Source of the DNA: Aequorivita sp. CIP111184
Lineage (GTDB): Bacteria > Bacteroidota > Bacteroidia > Flavobacteriales > Flavobacteriaceae
DNA: 64,000 bases
NCBI RefSeq assembly: GCF_900489465.1
Contig: NZ_UEFQ01000020.1
Coordinates: 89,028-153,027 of the forward strand
Reading direction: 5' to 3'
Positions 9,497 through 19,436 of the stretch are shown one piece after another (the stretch's first letter is position 1; each line of letters opens with the position of its first letter). Made by a program: the position numbers and the translations under genes. The notes below the pieces were generated by a model that did not search any database, was not told the DNA's origin, and was given only the letters and a program-made list of their open reading frames with translations.

Positions 9497-10439
9497 ATTC
9501 TTCAAATTTAAATTCCATAAAAACAGGCAAGTGATCGGAAAGCGCACGCGCCCACTCAAGTTCATGACAAGAGTCCACAATATCAACACTGCCCGATTGG
9601 AGAAGCTTAATGCTTGATGTAAAATATATATTGTCAATAGCGTGGTTTAAATATTCGCCATTTTTGCATTTCATTTTTAAAGTAGTTGGGGTATTTTGAA
9701 GGGCGCTTTTAAAACCCTTATTATAAAAAGGCTTCCACACTTTATGATTTTCATCTAAGTTGAAATCGCCAGCAATTATAATTCGACTTGATTTTAATCG
9801 AGTCGGGTAATCTAGAAAATCAATAATTTCTTCTTCCGGTCTATCATTGTACTTTCGAGAATGGAAGTTAATCACATAAAAAGGTTCTGATTGCCCTTCA
9901 ATTTTAAAAGCAGCAATATAGGGTTCACGGTTGCATATATCTTCCAATTCTTTATCTAAATAGGCTCGATGGATCAAACTCACCTTCGATGTTTTCCATA
10001 AAAAAGCATAGCGCTCACTTATATAAACTGAAGGACTCCTAGTAGGGTCGCTAATGCGGTAATCCCATTTAGAGCCCATACGGTTTAGTTCATCAGCAAT
10101 TTTAGCTACAGCTTGGGCTCCTGCTGGATCTTTGGCTACTACTTCTTGTATTGCTACTATATCAAAATTTCTAAGGATGTTCGCAATCTCTTTTAGCTCC
10201 TCTGGGTTTTTTGTTCTTCCTAGATCCCGGATGTTCCAGGAGGCGAGGGTAGTGTTTTTATAGGTAAGAGGTTTTGTGTTGTTGAATGCAACGTTCTGTG
10301 ATATTTGATTTATCGCAGATGTTTGTTCTGAATAACCTTTATCTGTCTTTGAATTACACGAAATAAAAACAAAAATTAAGAGCAGTGTGTGAAACACTGC
10401 TCTTGTGATTTTTGAAACGTCTTTTAACTTTTTTGTCAT
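9483..10439 (-). CDS. Endonuclease/exonuclease/phosphatase (DNase I-fold) lipoprotein
   Basis: 318 residues. N-terminal hydrophobic stretch ends FVFISC (Cys28), a lipobox, so the enzyme should be exported and lipid-anchored. The EEP fold carries a full catalytic set: Asn69 (WNIRDLG), Glu99 (IQEV), His193 (NFHSRK), Asp225 and Asn227 (GDFN), Asp269 (DNIYF), Asp302-His303 (SDHLP). Members cleave DNA, RNA, inositol phosphates or lipid head groups; the WNIRDLG/IQEV style is closest to DNase I-like nucleases. It is 19 bp downstream of the vWA lipoprotein and overlaps DUF6804, so it is part of a tight operon. Substrate is not known; if it is a nuclease it acts outside the cytoplasm. Confidence 0.85.
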   Translation of the reverse strand: MTKKLKDVSKITRAVFHTLLLIFVFISCNSKTDKGYSEQTSAINQISQNVAFNNTKPLTYKNTTLASWNIRDLGRTKNPEELKEIANILRNFDIVAIQEVVAKDPAGAQAVAKIADELNRMGSKWDYRISDPTRSPSVYISERYAFLWKTSKVSLIHRAYLDKELEDICNREPYIAAFKIEGQSEPFYVINFHSRKYNDRPEEEIIDFLDYPTRLKSSRIIIAGDFNLDENHKVWKPFYNKGFKSALQNTPTTLKMKCKNGEYLNHAIDNIYFTSSIKLLQSGSVDIVDSCHELEWARALSDHLPVFMEFKFEEYDNN

Positions 10440-10458
10440 TAGTGTGAAAACAATAAAA

Positions 10459-11367
10459 TTATTTTAAAATGAACTCTTTTATAATTTTATCCATATTTGA
10501 TGGCAAACCGGCAGTTTTAATATCATACCGTCCCACTTTCATAGAATCAAACCAGTCACTCCAATATTTTCTGATTACTTCTTCTTCATAAGGGTTTTTG
10601 GGGTCGGGGTTAATGCCGAGAACAAGTACTTCTAGGTTTTCAAGTCCAGTTGTAGCAGGAATAAAACCATATTCTTTTTCGTCTATTCTACTTTCCCAAT
10701 CTTTGTCAGTCAATCTATAGCCTCTTATATCCTGAGGTGTTAAGTAAGAAGTTAAGTTTCCTTCCTTCATTTTAGTGTCTTTATGAAAGATGTAGCCGTC
10801 TGTTAAAATGACTAAAATATTTCTATAATTCTCTTCAATGCAAAAATCCTTCACTTTTGTTTTGAAAAACTTCCATGTATCCGAACCTACATACTTATCA
10901 TCCTTAATAGCAAGATTATAAATTTCTAATGGTTTTGTAGCATAGGTGTTTTTTATTTTATCTAATAGTTCTAATGAAGCATTATCACGTGTTATGGAAT
11001 ATCGAAGATCGTTAGAAATAGAATTAATGTTTTGATTTTGGGGTTCAGGATCAAAAAACACTTGCATCTTGTCATTCATCTGCCGTACTTTTTTAGTCCT
11101 TAAATGTGTATCAAATGCCTCAGAAACAGATTTTATGTATGCAACATCCCTCAAATAATATTGCATTGATTCATTTGGATATTTTTTAGGATCTATTCTG
11201 TCTGACAAATCTAAAAGGAAACTAATATTTAAATTATTACTGTCTTCAGGCTTGGTAACCAAGTCCATCACTTCTACTTCTTTTTGATCTTCTTTTTTTT
11301 CATCTGCACAAGACAGCAATACGACCATTGTTAAAAAGCTTAAAATAATAGTATATGTGTTTTTCAT
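10459..11367 (-). CDS. vWA-like lipoprotein
   Basis: 302 residues with SpII signal VVLLSC (Cys20) followed by ADEKKED, an acidic stretch that resembles the Bacteroidota lipoprotein surface-export signal. Residues about 46-250 look like a von Willebrand A fold: LLDLSDR (53-57, a degenerate MIDAS DxSxS with Arg in the last place), a long helical insert, ILVILTDGY (184-192) and LEVLVLGINP (245-254). Four bp separate it from the coiled-coil membrane protein upstream and 19 bp from the nuclease downstream. I infer a binding or scaffold component; metal binding may be weakened by the Ser-to-Arg change. Confidence 0.7.
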   Translation of the reverse strand: MKNTYTIILSFLTMVVLLSCADEKKEDQKEVEVMDLVTKPEDSNNLNISFLLDLSDRIDPKKYPNESMQYYLRDVAYIKSVSEAFDTHLRTKKVRQMNDKMQVFFDPEPQNQNINSISNDLRYSITRDNASLELLDKIKNTYATKPLEIYNLAIKDDKYVGSDTWKFFKTKVKDFCIEENYRNILVILTDGYIFHKDTKMKEGNLTSYLTPQDIRGYRLTDKDWESRIDEKEYGFIPATTGLENLEVLVLGINPDPKNPYEEEVIRKYWSDWFDSMKVGRYDIKTAGLPSNMDKIIKEFILK

Positions 11368-11371
11368 TGTT

Positions 11372-12634
11372 TTAATTTTTTTCGAATATTATATTTTGAA
11401 AATCTATATTATTCAGATTTAAAACTTCAAGATGTGTTTTTGCTACTTCCTCACATTTAACATGCAAATCATCTAATTGTTTAATAGGAAATTTAAGTTC
11501 GGAATTAATAGCTTGATACCAACCTTCCACATATTGATAGTGATAATGAAGGTATTCTTTTACTGGAAAAATAAAGCCATCGATTTTAGATTGAAGTTCT
11601 GAAATAACGCCGTTAATCTGTGAAATATCTTTTTTGATTTCCTCAATTTGCGTTGTCAATTCGTTCTTTTTATTCTCTATGTTTTTAATTTCTTCACGTT
11701 GACCTCTGATAAAGGCTTTTATTTTATCAACATTTTCATGCTCCTTCATTACAAAATCAAAGACTAAACCCCATATAACATAGACAATAAATCCCGCAAA
11801 TATTATCCCCCAGAAATTAACGCTCTGTACTGCATCTGTGGGTGTGAATTTTTCTCCAAGTACGGCATCAAACAAGAAAATTTTCTTTTCAATAAGATAG
11901 GCGAGAATTAGGTCAAATGTGAAGGTCAAAATAAATAAGAAAGTAAGCTTCACAAAAGCACGCCATCCTTTTGATTTTTGAAACATGTGAACCAAATACC
12001 CAAGGCCCATAAAAACAAAGGGGATAGTCCCCACAAAAACTGCTTCTAGCCAACCATCTTCTATGGCCTTACCAAGTGCATTGGAGTCAAAAATGGCAGC
12101 AGTTAAACTTCCTGTTTCAAAATCTTTGAAAAAACCTGAATAGGAAGCAGATATATAGAACACAAAAAGATAAATTGTTATGGGTAGCAAAAGAAAAAGT
12201 CCAATATAAAATTGTGCCTTAGGGCGTTTATCGGAATCAATACCATATTTATCCGGATGTTGTTTCACGTCTACAATTTCAAATTTATGTTTATCAAGAT
12301 CCTTATCTAAATTATCCTTTGAATCTTCATATATTGAAAGTGCTGTTTCCCTCTTTTTAAGTTCCGTTCTCTGTTTTTCTTGAGCTTCAATATAAGGTTG
12401 TTTTAATAGTCGTTGTTCATTCAGTTGTTTTCTACACAACTCTTCAAAACTGCTAAAAAGATTATGCAGGGCTACTCTAAAGGTCGTTGGGTTCCCACTA
12501 GCTTTGGCAGACGCTCCATAGCCGTTCTGATAATATGTAATTCTAACCTGTTCCCGAGCTTCTTGAGTTTCATCTTCGATTGGTTTCGTCGCTACTTTAG
12601 TTTTGAGCTTGAATAAATTATTAATTGCAGCCAT
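11372..12634 (-). CDS. Four-TM membrane protein with two cytoplasmic coiled coils
   Basis: 420 residues, not assignable to a named family by eye. Soluble N-terminus with a coiled coil at about 70-118; TM1 141-163, TM2 194-217, TM3 226-248, TM4 270-296; then a second coiled coil (300-352, REEIKNIENKKNELTTQI) and a C-terminal helical part. Both ends are on the same side, probably cytoplasmic because charged coiled coils flank the TM bundle. Spacing is 2 bp from TerB-like gene and 4 bp from the vWA gene. I infer that it links a cytoplasmic partner (TerB-like) with the two lipoproteins outside. Confidence 0.65.
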   Translation of the reverse strand: MAAINNLFKLKTKVATKPIEDETQEAREQVRITYYQNGYGASAKASGNPTTFRVALHNLFSSFEELCRKQLNEQRLLKQPYIEAQEKQRTELKKRETALSIYEDSKDNLDKDLDKHKFEIVDVKQHPDKYGIDSDKRPKAQFYIGLFLLLPITIYLFVFYISASYSGFFKDFETGSLTAAIFDSNALGKAIEDGWLEAVFVGTIPFVFMGLGYLVHMFQKSKGWRAFVKLTFLFILTFTFDLILAYLIEKKIFLFDAVLGEKFTPTDAVQSVNFWGIIFAGFIVYVIWGLVFDFVMKEHENVDKIKAFIRGQREEIKNIENKKNELTTQIEEIKKDISQINGVISELQSKIDGFIFPVKEYLHYHYQYVEGWYQAINSELKFPIKQLDDLHVKCEEVAKTHLEVLNLNNIDFQNIIFEKN

Positions 12635-12636
12635 AA

Positions 12637-13029
12637 TTATGAATTTATATTTTTAATAATTTCTTCTTTGGGTAATTCCTTCTTAGCACTGTCTAATAAA
12701 TAATCTGCCAACTCAGTGATGTTCTCTTCTAAAAACTCAAATTTTCTGCAATATTTTTTCAAGGTTATATATTCATCTTCAGTTATTTTTTTATCAGCCC
12801 AAATCATAACTGCTAGGTCATATAAATATTCAACCCTTTTTTCCAGAGAATCAGGAATTGAGGAATCATGTGAAGGGTTTAATAAAATATCATTCAATTG
12901 CTCTTTAGAAAGGCCGCGTTCTTCAGCAAACCTATAGAGCATTTGCATTTCTAAAACATCAAAATTATCATCAGAAAAAGCAATTTGATATAAGCGTAGA
13001 AAATGACTTTTTAATTCGATTGTTATCAT
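12637..13029 (-). CDS. TerB-like helical protein
   Basis: 130 residues, all helical and acidic. YLYDLAVMIWADKKITEDE (about 68-86) is the typical TerB/DjlA-type core, in which a metal-binding D/E-rich turn follows an 'A.aDG.i...E' line; the glycine is replaced (ADKK). The N-terminal helix pair (LYQIAFSDDNFDVLEM) is an equivalent half. TerB-like proteins are membrane-associated metal or stress sensors and occur in several phage-defence and stress loci. It begins the tight four-to-five-gene operon (2 bp to the next gene). Confidence 0.75.
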   Translation of the reverse strand: MITIELKSHFLRLYQIAFSDDNFDVLEMQMLYRFAEERGLSKEQLNDILLNPSHDSSIPDSLEKRVEYLYDLAVMIWADKKITEDEYITLKKYCRKFEFLEENITELADYLLDSAKKELPKEEIIKNINS

Positions 13030-13118
13030 ATTAATTTAGATTGGTTAGTTTTAATTTAAAATAATAGTTGCCTTTAAGGCAGTGCCATAGGGGCATGCTA
13101 AAGTTTGTTTACAAAGGC

Positions 13119-13349
13119 TTAAAGCTTATTCCAAGAATGATAAGTAGCCTGCGGGCACCCAGAAGTTGAAGGTGTTGATTTAGTTTGCACTACCGTTCCA
13201 CACTTTTTACAACTGTAATTTGTATCTCCAACATCGCCTAATTTTGTCCAACTGTGATATGTTTTTACAGAGCATCCCGAAGTGCTAGGAGTTGAATCTT
13301 TTTTAATTGCAATTGCACAATTTTTACACTGAAACCATTTTAGAGCCAT
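13119..13349 (-). CDS. Duplicated small zinc-ribbon protein
   Basis: 76 residues made of two ~34-residue repeats. Each has CxxC (Cys8/11 and Cys47/50), then STPSTSGC (Cys26 and Cys65), then YHSW-KL. Three Cys and a conserved His per repeat suggest one zinc site each. I have seen similar small ribbons in Bacteroidetes without known function. It lies 89 bp upstream of the TerB-like gene on the same strand; membership of that operon is possible but not shown. Confidence 0.7.
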   Translation of the reverse strand: MALKWFQCKNCAIAIKKDSTPSTSGCSVKTYHSWTKLGDVGDTNYSCKKCGTVVQTKSTPSTSGCPQATYHSWNKL

Positions 13350-13939
13350 ATAGATAATATTATATAATTGCCTACTCTTTTGGTTTTCGGCTTCCCCAAC
13401 AAAACAAATCTAAAATATCCTGTAATATGTATTTTACGGAAAACCGTAAAGCACCAAACTTTCCCTAAAACGGAATCATCCACCCCAATAGATAAGCGTA
13501 GTATTAAAATTGAAATCGAAAAATAAATTGACACGAAAAAGAAATAGAAGTTTTGGACTAGGCTGATCCCGTAAAGTTATTTTGAGTTGATTGTATTTCT
13601 CTTTATGAATAAGGTTATCAAAATTCTAACTGTAAGACTCACATCAATAATATTCAAAAGGTCCTGCTTGGAGCATTTTAAAAAGGGTTTAAAAAGCAAG
13701 TCAAGGGCGGCGTCAATGATTGTATTAAATACTACTTAAACGAATTCGTGAAGTTCCGTTTACTCTTAAAATAATTTATTTTGGGTGTTAATGAGGTTTC
13801 CCGTAAAATAGGTAGGTTTTGGCTTTTTATATTTGGCGGTATAACATTTTTTGAATTAATCTAAGTGGAGACCAGTAACCACAAAAACGGGGCGGTACTG
13901 AAAAGCCTTATGAGTAAGAAAAAACTAAATTAAACAAAT
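13350..13939. other. 590-bp spacer between divergent genes
   Basis: No recognisable gene. A 44-codon basic frame at 13605-13739 (+) has no supporting feature. One exact -7 element TATATTTG is at 13828-13835 upstream of the TM2 gene, but without a well-placed -33 TTG; it would give a leader of about 100 nt. Confidence 0.4.
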
Positions 13940-14308
13940 ATGAAATCTACGACTACAGCTTATTTATTATGGTTCTTTTTGGGAATCCTAGGCGCCCACA
14001 AGTTTTATCTTGGCAAGACTGGAATGGGGATACTCTATCTTTTCACTTTCGGTATTTTTGGAATAGGCTGGCTTATTGATCTATTTACCCTTGGCAGCCA
14101 AGTTAACACCTATAATGCGCTATTTGGAAAACAATTTGGAAATTCAAATAATACCAATACTAATAATATCGTTGTCAATGTGCCAGGACATAGTGCTACT
14201 AACCCACCTAGTATTTTAGAACAACTTCAAAGACTTCATGAATTAAAAGAAAAAGGAATCCTTACTGATGATGAATATTTGTCTCAAAAAACGAAGGTCT
14301 TAAGTTAA
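13940..14308 (+). CDS. TM2 domain protein with C-terminal SHOCT motif
   Basis: 122 residues. TM2 domain at 1-60: two membrane segments (about 6-23 and 29-52) joined by [13 protein letters not shown], the hallmark of the family, and GWLIDLFTL. An Asn-rich linker (67-85) leads to a SHOCT-like helical hairpin at about 92-121 ([18 protein letters not shown]), thought to mediate oligomerisation. Cytoplasmic membrane; function unknown. Followed by a candidate terminator at 14441-14496. Confidence 0.9.
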   Translation: MKSTTTAYLLWFFLGILGAHKFYLGKTGMGILYLFTFGIFGIGWLIDLFTLGSQVNTYNALFGKQFGNSNNTNTNNIVVNVPGHSATNPPSILEQLQRLHELKEKGILTDDEYLSQKTKVLS

Positions 14309-14440
14309 ATAAATATGCCTATTTCACTAGGACTGAATTTATATCCCTAGCGAAGCGCTCTTGTTTTTTTATATGTTCAAAACGACAGAAAATCCACTAA
14401 AGATTTTTAATATATTTCGATTTGGAGATTAGATCGATAC

Positions 14441-14496
14441 CCCCCAATTAATTGAAAACCCTATTCTTAGGAGATAGATTATTGGGGGTTTTTTTT
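14441..14496 (+). terminator. Candidate terminator after TM2-SHOCT gene
   Basis: CCCCCAAT (14441-14448) pairs with ATTGGGGG (14481-14488) and is followed by eight T. The loop is long (32 nt), so confidence is moderate. Confidence 0.5.
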
Positions 14497-14589
14497 GAGT
14501 CAATTAAAAATAATAATTGGAAGGGTGAAAACCAAATATAACAAAACCCTAAAACACTGCACTATTTAAAATGGTTTTCTCGATAAAAG

Positions 14590-14672
14590 GAGTGACGAGC
14601 GACGATCATGAGGTCTCGACCTTTCGACTCTGCTCGAGACAGGCCCGCGCTCGACCTGACATTCGAACGAAG
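14590..14672. repeat. Dispersed repeat cluster (GACGAGCGACGA / TCGAC...CTCGACCTGACA)
   Basis: GTGACGAGCGACGATCATG is followed by GAGGTCTCGACC, TTTCGACTCTGCTCGAGAC and CGCTCGACCTGACATT. It combines both word types of the dispersed family. The rest of 14497-14921 holds nothing recognisable. Confidence 0.65.
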
Positions 14673-14921
14673 AAGTATAAGGGTTAAACAAGTGTCGCGC
14701 TATCAGGGATTCTAAGAGATTGAAATCTTACGCTATGCTTTTCAGGGCTCGATTTGAGTCAGTTTGTATTAAAATTTATATTTTTAGCTACTCGATATAA
14801 TTGGAGTATATAATCCTGAATATCACATTTCCACGGTTCGGGGCAGGTTGACCAGTCCAAGGCAATGATTGCATACCATACACTAACTAATGAATTTAAT
14901 CTACTTACTTAATTTCAGCGA

Positions 14922-15917
14922 ATGAAAAAACTGCGAAAGATTTTATATTGGCTGTTGTATTTAATTGCAGTGCTACTAGCTGCAGCCACCATACTTTCAA
15001 TATTCAGAAATTCTGAAATTCGCTATCTGAAGATGCTGGACTTTCCGCGCATTCAGCTATTTGTATTTTCATTTATTAGCCTTCTAGTTTTAGTACTAAT
15101 AACAAAAAAATGGCAATGGTATACTTATTTGGTAAGCTTTGCTCTTCTGTGTGGCTTGGCAATAAATGGAGCTTTCATAATCAATTATACTACTTTAGTT
15201 CCTGTAGAAGTACCAACTGCAACAGATTTAAAAGCTGCTGATGTTCAATTCAGTCTTTTAGTGAGCAATGTGAAAATGTCTAATAAAAATGCTCAACCCT
15301 TAATCGATTTGATTGCGGAAAAAAAGCCGGATTTGGTGCTTGCAATGGAAGTTAACGAATGGTGGGATGAAGAACTGAGTGTTATAAATAAAGAATATCC
15401 CTATTCCCAACACACTATTAATGAGGTTACCTATGGTATGGTTCTGTATAGTAAATTGCCCTTAAATAACGTGGAAGTTGCTTATTTAAATAATAAAAAT
15501 GTGCCTTCTTTTGAATGTGTTGTAACACTCAGCAATGGGAAGGATATCAATTTCCATTGCATGCATCCTGTTCCTCCAACCCACTTTGAGGATTTACCGG
15601 ATAACAAAGGCCAAAAAGAAACAGCCCTTCAAAAATTGGGGAAAATAGTGAACGATAGTAAGATTCCTTCCGTTGTGGCTGGAGATTTAAATGATGTGGT
15701 ATGGTCTTATGTAAATGATTTGACGAATACACAAAATATACTTTACGATTTGAGAGTGGGTAGAGGTTTTTATAATACCTACAATGCAGAAAACCTTTTA
15801 ATGAAATGGCCTTTGGACCACGTTTTTGTAACCAAGGAATTCAGATTGAAAAAATTGGAACGTTTACCAAAAATAGGTTCCGACCATTATCCTATATATG
15901 TTGAATTGGTATTGTAA
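14922..15917 (+). CDS. Membrane-anchored endonuclease/exonuclease/phosphatase family protein
   Basis: 331 residues. Three N-terminal membrane segments (about 7-27, 44-61, 66-89), then an EEP domain with Asn116 (SNVKMSN), Glu143 (AMEVNEWW), His212/His215 (FHCMHP), Asp255-Asn257 (GDLND), Asp299-His300 and Asp321-His322 (GSDHYP). The layout is the common 'three TM plus EEP' family of Bacteroidota, with the catalytic domain likely on the periplasmic side. Substrate unknown. It is not closely related to the lipoprotein EEP enzyme at 9483-10439: that one has no TM bundle and different loops. Confidence 0.85.
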   Translation: MKKLRKILYWLLYLIAVLLAAATILSIFRNSEIRYLKMLDFPRIQLFVFSFISLLVLVLITKKWQWYTYLVSFALLCGLAINGAFIINYTTLVPVEVPTATDLKAADVQFSLLVSNVKMSNKNAQPLIDLIAEKKPDLVLAMEVNEWWDEELSVINKEYPYSQHTINEVTYGMVLYSKLPLNNVEVAYLNNKNVPSFECVVTLSNGKDINFHCMHPVPPTHFEDLPDNKGQKETALQKLGKIVNDSKIPSVVAGDLNDVVWSYVNDLTNTQNILYDLRVGRGFYNTYNAENLLMKWPLDHVFVTKEFRLKKLERLPKIGSDHYPIYVELVL

Positions 15918-16173
15918 GCTAGAAAAATAAAAAAATCACACTACATGATGACGGTTATAATTGTAATTATAGTTTCTGGAGCAAATCCTAAAAAACCATC
16001 CAATTATAATTATTTACTTAATAAAACGAAGTGACAAACTTGAATTGATGGATTAGTAGTTAGTGAAAGCATACTTGAATATTTTTATCCCTCAATTTAT
16101 AAAAGACAATCTACCCACAGTACTTTAAAAACTAGTCCTTTGAATTAATGCTAAACTCAGTCATTAATTATTA

Positions 16174-16181
16174 TATATTTG
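16174..16181 (+). promoter_or_regulatory. -7 element TATATTTG for the 16199 gene
   Basis: Exact match to the Bacteroidota TAnnTTTG element, 17 bp before ATG 16199. It lies inside the longer possible reading frame from 16148, which argues that the true start is 16199. No TTG is found at the ideal -33 distance. Confidence 0.5.
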
Positions 16182-16198
16182 CCGCAAGTTTCAAAATC

Positions 16199-19100
16199 AT
16201 GAAGAAAAATCTTACTTTTTTATTATTGATCTATGCAGTTATGTGTGGAAGTGCAACTCAGGGGCAACAATTGCTCGAAACCCATAAAATAGTTGCCAAT
16301 ACCAGAGGCGAAAGTGATTTTTTTGGCTCTAGAGTTATATTAAAAAACAATACAATGTTCGTAGGAGCCTTTAAGGAAGACCACGATGCTAATGAGCAGA
16401 GCTATAAATGGAATGCGGGTAGCGCCTATATTTTTGGATTTAACGGTACTGAATGGACACAGAGACAAAAATTGGTAGCCAGTGATAGATTTGATTTGGC
16501 CGAATTCGGAAGGGAACTTGAGCTAGATGCCAATACCCTTATGGTAAGTGCCCCAAGATCTAATAATGGTTCCATTTATGAAACGGGTTCTGTATATATG
16601 TTCAATAAAACAACTGCAGGAAATTGGATCCAATCCCAAAAAATCACAGCTCCCTTGCAAACGGCTAATGCGCATTTTGGTGAAAAGATTGCCTTAAAAG
16701 GAAATGTTTTTGCTGCAGCTTCAAGCCTTAAAAACGTCAATGTTTATAGCTTAGACGTTCCTAGCAATCAATGGCTCTTCCAGCAGGAACTAACCACTTC
16801 TGATGGGGGCACACGCTCTTCCTCCATTGATACTGATGGTAATATAATTGTTCTTGGTAATTACATTTTTAATGAAGGAAATGTTCCAAATTCCGGAGCG
16901 GTATATCTGTATAAAAAAGATGCTTCCAATAATTGGACTGAATTCCAAAAAATTGTAGCTCCCACTCCCATCGAAGATGACAATTTTGGCAGAAACGTCT
17001 ATATCTATGACGATTTCCTTTTTATAACTGCATTAGATGCAGATAAGGTGTATGTATATAAATATAATACTGCCACCGCCCTATATGAAGCAACCCAAAC
17101 ATTAGTTGGTGCTCTTTTCTTTGGAACCTCCATGCAGGCGGAAAATAATATGCTGGCTATCGGATCCTATGGGGCTAATGCAATTATAGGGGGACAAAGC
17201 ATAGGCCAAGCAGGTGCTATTTATGTATATGAACTCGATTCCAATATGGAATGGCAGTTACTGCAGAAACTCAATCATCACGATCCCCATGCTTACGATG
17301 CGCTCGGGGTTGGGCTTAGCCTTAGCAACCAAAGAATAGTTGCCGGGGCTTATTATCAGGATACCGATAGCAATGACAACAACCCTATAGATAAAGCAGG
17401 TGCTACCTATATGTTCCAACTGCAGGCACCAAATCCTGTTATAGCCTATCCCCCTGAAAACCTCAACCTTTGCGATACCAACGCTCCATTCAATGGAACG
17501 GAGGAATTTGACCTTACGCTAAATAATCCCTACATTATAGATAACCAAACCGATGTTTTGGTGTCCTATTATCAAAGCCAGGTTGATGCAGAAAATGCCA
17601 CCAACGCTATTGGCAACCCTCAGTCTTATATCAATACTTCAAACCCACAACAAATTTATGGCCGATTGGAAAGCACGGTAAATGGAAGCTTTGCCATTAC
17701 TAATTTCAGTATTTCAGTAAATGGGACCGTAACAATACCTACTAACTTGCAACCAATCGTCAACTGCCATACGGACGGAGGCACCGTCTTTAATCTTACC
17801 TTAAGAGCTGGCGATATTTACGGATCCCAGCCCCCATCAGATTATTCCTTGAACTATTTTGAGGCCTTGGCAGATGCACAAAGTAATAATTCGCCAATTG
17901 CCGATCCCTCCCTCTACGTTATTATGGGAAGTAATCAAACTATTTATGTACGCCTACAAAACAATGCATCGGGATGCTTCAGTACAGGTTCGTTTGAATT
18001 GGAAGCCCTTCCATTACCAGATTATACCGCTTCCATAAACGATTTTGAGATATGTGAAATATATTTTGATGGTATTGCCACCTTTGACCTGACTAATAAA
18101 ATTCCAGAAATCCTCAACGGACAGGATCCTATACTATATGAGGTAAGTTTCTATGAAACAGCCGCAGATGCCGAAATGAAAACGAATGAAATAATCCTAC
18201 CCAACAATTATCAAAATACTTTAAACCCACAAACAATTTACACCGGTATCGAGAACATCCAAACAGGTTGCTACGCAGGGGGAATACAGTCCTTCAATCT
18301 GTTAGTACAGGGCGTTGAACTGGCTCAGCAGCCCAATAACATTTATTTAAACGAAGGTGATGGCGATGGAATAGCAATCTTTGATCTTACAGTGAATGAA
18401 TCTATGATGCTCGGTGCCCAAAACCCATCGAATTTTTCCATTTCGTATTTTGAAAATTTGATTAATGCTACCGAAAATATGAATGCGATAAGTACTCCCA
18501 CTGCTTATACAAATCTATCCAACCCACAGGCCATCTTTATAAGAATAGAAAATCTATCAACTAGCTGTTTTACACTAGCCGATTTTGAAATTGAAACTGA
18601 TGAAACGGGAATTCCGTTAGACAGTGATAATGATGGCATACCCGATGTGGATGAGGATGTAAACGGAAACGGCAATCTAGAAGATGATGATACCGATGGG
18701 GATGGAATACCTAACTACCTTGATGACGATGATGATGGCGATACCGTGCCAACTGCCATTGAGATAGAAGGAATTGGTGCAGGGATAATTGCTATAGATA
18801 CGGATGGGGACAGTATACAGAATTATTTGGATAATGACGACGATGGTGATGGAGTGCTCACAAAAAACGAGGATTACAATAATAACGGCACCCCATTGGA
18901 TGACGATATTAATACCAATAATATCCCCGACTTTCTGGATCCCGAAATCGCTCTTGGTAAAGAAAATTTTAACAAAGCTGCAATAACTATTTATCCTAAT
19001 CCAGTAACGGAGGTGGTTAAGATAAAATCCAAAGCCTTTTATACAACCATTTCCTTAAGCCTTTATTCGCTGGAAGGAAAACTGATGATTCTCAAGAACC

Positions 19101-19216
19101 TACAGCCAAAAAATAATCTTATTGAATTGAGCATGGCAGCAATTCCAAAGGGGATTTATCTTTTGATTATTACTACAGAAGAAGGAATCCTTACCCAAAA
19201 ATTGATTAAGGAATAA
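16199..19216 (+). CDS. T9SS-secreted protein with FG-GAP-like propeller and Ca-binding repeats
   Basis: 1005 residues from ATG 16199, which starts a good signal peptide ([17 protein letters not shown]); the frame extends to 16148 but would spoil it. Residues about 25-415 contain FG-GAP/integrin-propeller-like repeats ([39 protein letters not shown]). Then four or five ~90-residue repeats ([21 protein letters not shown]) of the kind found in flavobacterial surface proteins. A thrombospondin type 3-like Asp-rich block (about 801-915; [13 protein letters not shown]) should bind calcium. A type A T9SS sorting domain ends it (about 928-1005, [18 protein letters not shown]). Secreted or surface-attached; function unknown, likely adhesion or matrix. 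Confidence 0.88.
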   Translation: MKKNLTFLLLIYAVMCGSATQGQQLLETHKIVANTRGESDFFGSRVILKNNTMFVGAFKEDHDANEQSYKWNAGSAYIFGFNGTEWTQRQKLVASDRFDLAEFGRELELDANTLMVSAPRSNNGSIYETGSVYMFNKTTAGNWIQSQKITAPLQTANAHFGEKIALKGNVFAAASSLKNVNVYSLDVPSNQWLFQQELTTSDGGTRSSSIDTDGNIIVLGNYIFNEGNVPNSGAVYLYKKDASNNWTEFQKIVAPTPIEDDNFGRNVYIYDDFLFITALDADKVYVYKYNTATALYEATQTLVGALFFGTSMQAENNMLAIGSYGANAIIGGQSIGQAGAIYVYELDSNMEWQLLQKLNHHDPHAYDALGVGLSLSNQRIVAGAYYQDTDSNDNNPIDKAGATYMFQLQAPNPVIAYPPENLNLCDTNAPFNGTEEFDLTLNNPYIIDNQTDVLVSYYQSQVDAENATNAIGNPQSYINTSNPQQIYGRLESTVNGSFAITNFSISVNGTVTIPTNLQPIVNCHTDGGTVFNLTLRAGDIYGSQPPSDYSLNYFEALADAQSNNSPIADPSLYVIMGSNQTIYVRLQNNASGCFSTGSFELEALPLPDYTASINDFEICEIYFDGIATFDLTNKIPEILNGQDPILYEVSFYETAADAEMKTNEIILPNNYQNTLNPQTIYTGIENIQTGCYAGGIQSFNLLVQGVELAQQPNNIYLNEGDGDGIAIFDLTVNESMMLGAQNPSNFSISYFENLINATENMNAISTPTAYTNLSNPQAIFIRIENLSTSCFTLADFEIETDETGIPLDSDNDGIPDVDEDVNGNGNLEDDDTDGDGIPNYLDDDDDGDTVPTAIEIEGIGAGIIAIDTDGDSIQNYLDNDDDGDGVLTKNEDYNNNGTPLDDDINTNNIPDFLDPEIALGKENFNKAAITIYPNPVTEVVKIKSKAFYTTISLSLYSLEGKLMILKNLQPKNNLIELSMAAIPKGIYLLIITTEEGILTQKLIKE

Positions 19217-19436
19217 GAACTAGATTGGAAGTACCAAGCGGGTTGTACAAATTTCAAAAGAATAAGTACAACGGGGAAATTATATGAGACGAAGGACGAA
19301 TTAACGGGCTTTAAATGAGGTTTATGATAAACTTCCCCTAAAAAAACGTCGATCGTAACATGAAGCTCTTTTCACCAGTTTTTTAAAGAGTCCATTATCA
19401 CTACTTTTGATAAACTATTGTATGTTTATTAATGCT

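Noticed and set aside
9497..9637. N-terminal extension of the DUF6804 frame
   Set aside because: It only mirrors the 3' part of the nuclease gene in another frame; the internal ATG 9496 begins the membrane protein family core.
13340..13534. 64-codon minus-strand ORF
   Set aside because: Overlaps the zinc-ribbon start, no motifs, AT-rich spacer.
16148..16198. Upstream start of the FG-GAP protein
   Set aside because: A -7 element lies inside it and the resulting signal peptide would be poor; ATG 16199 gives a good signal peptide.
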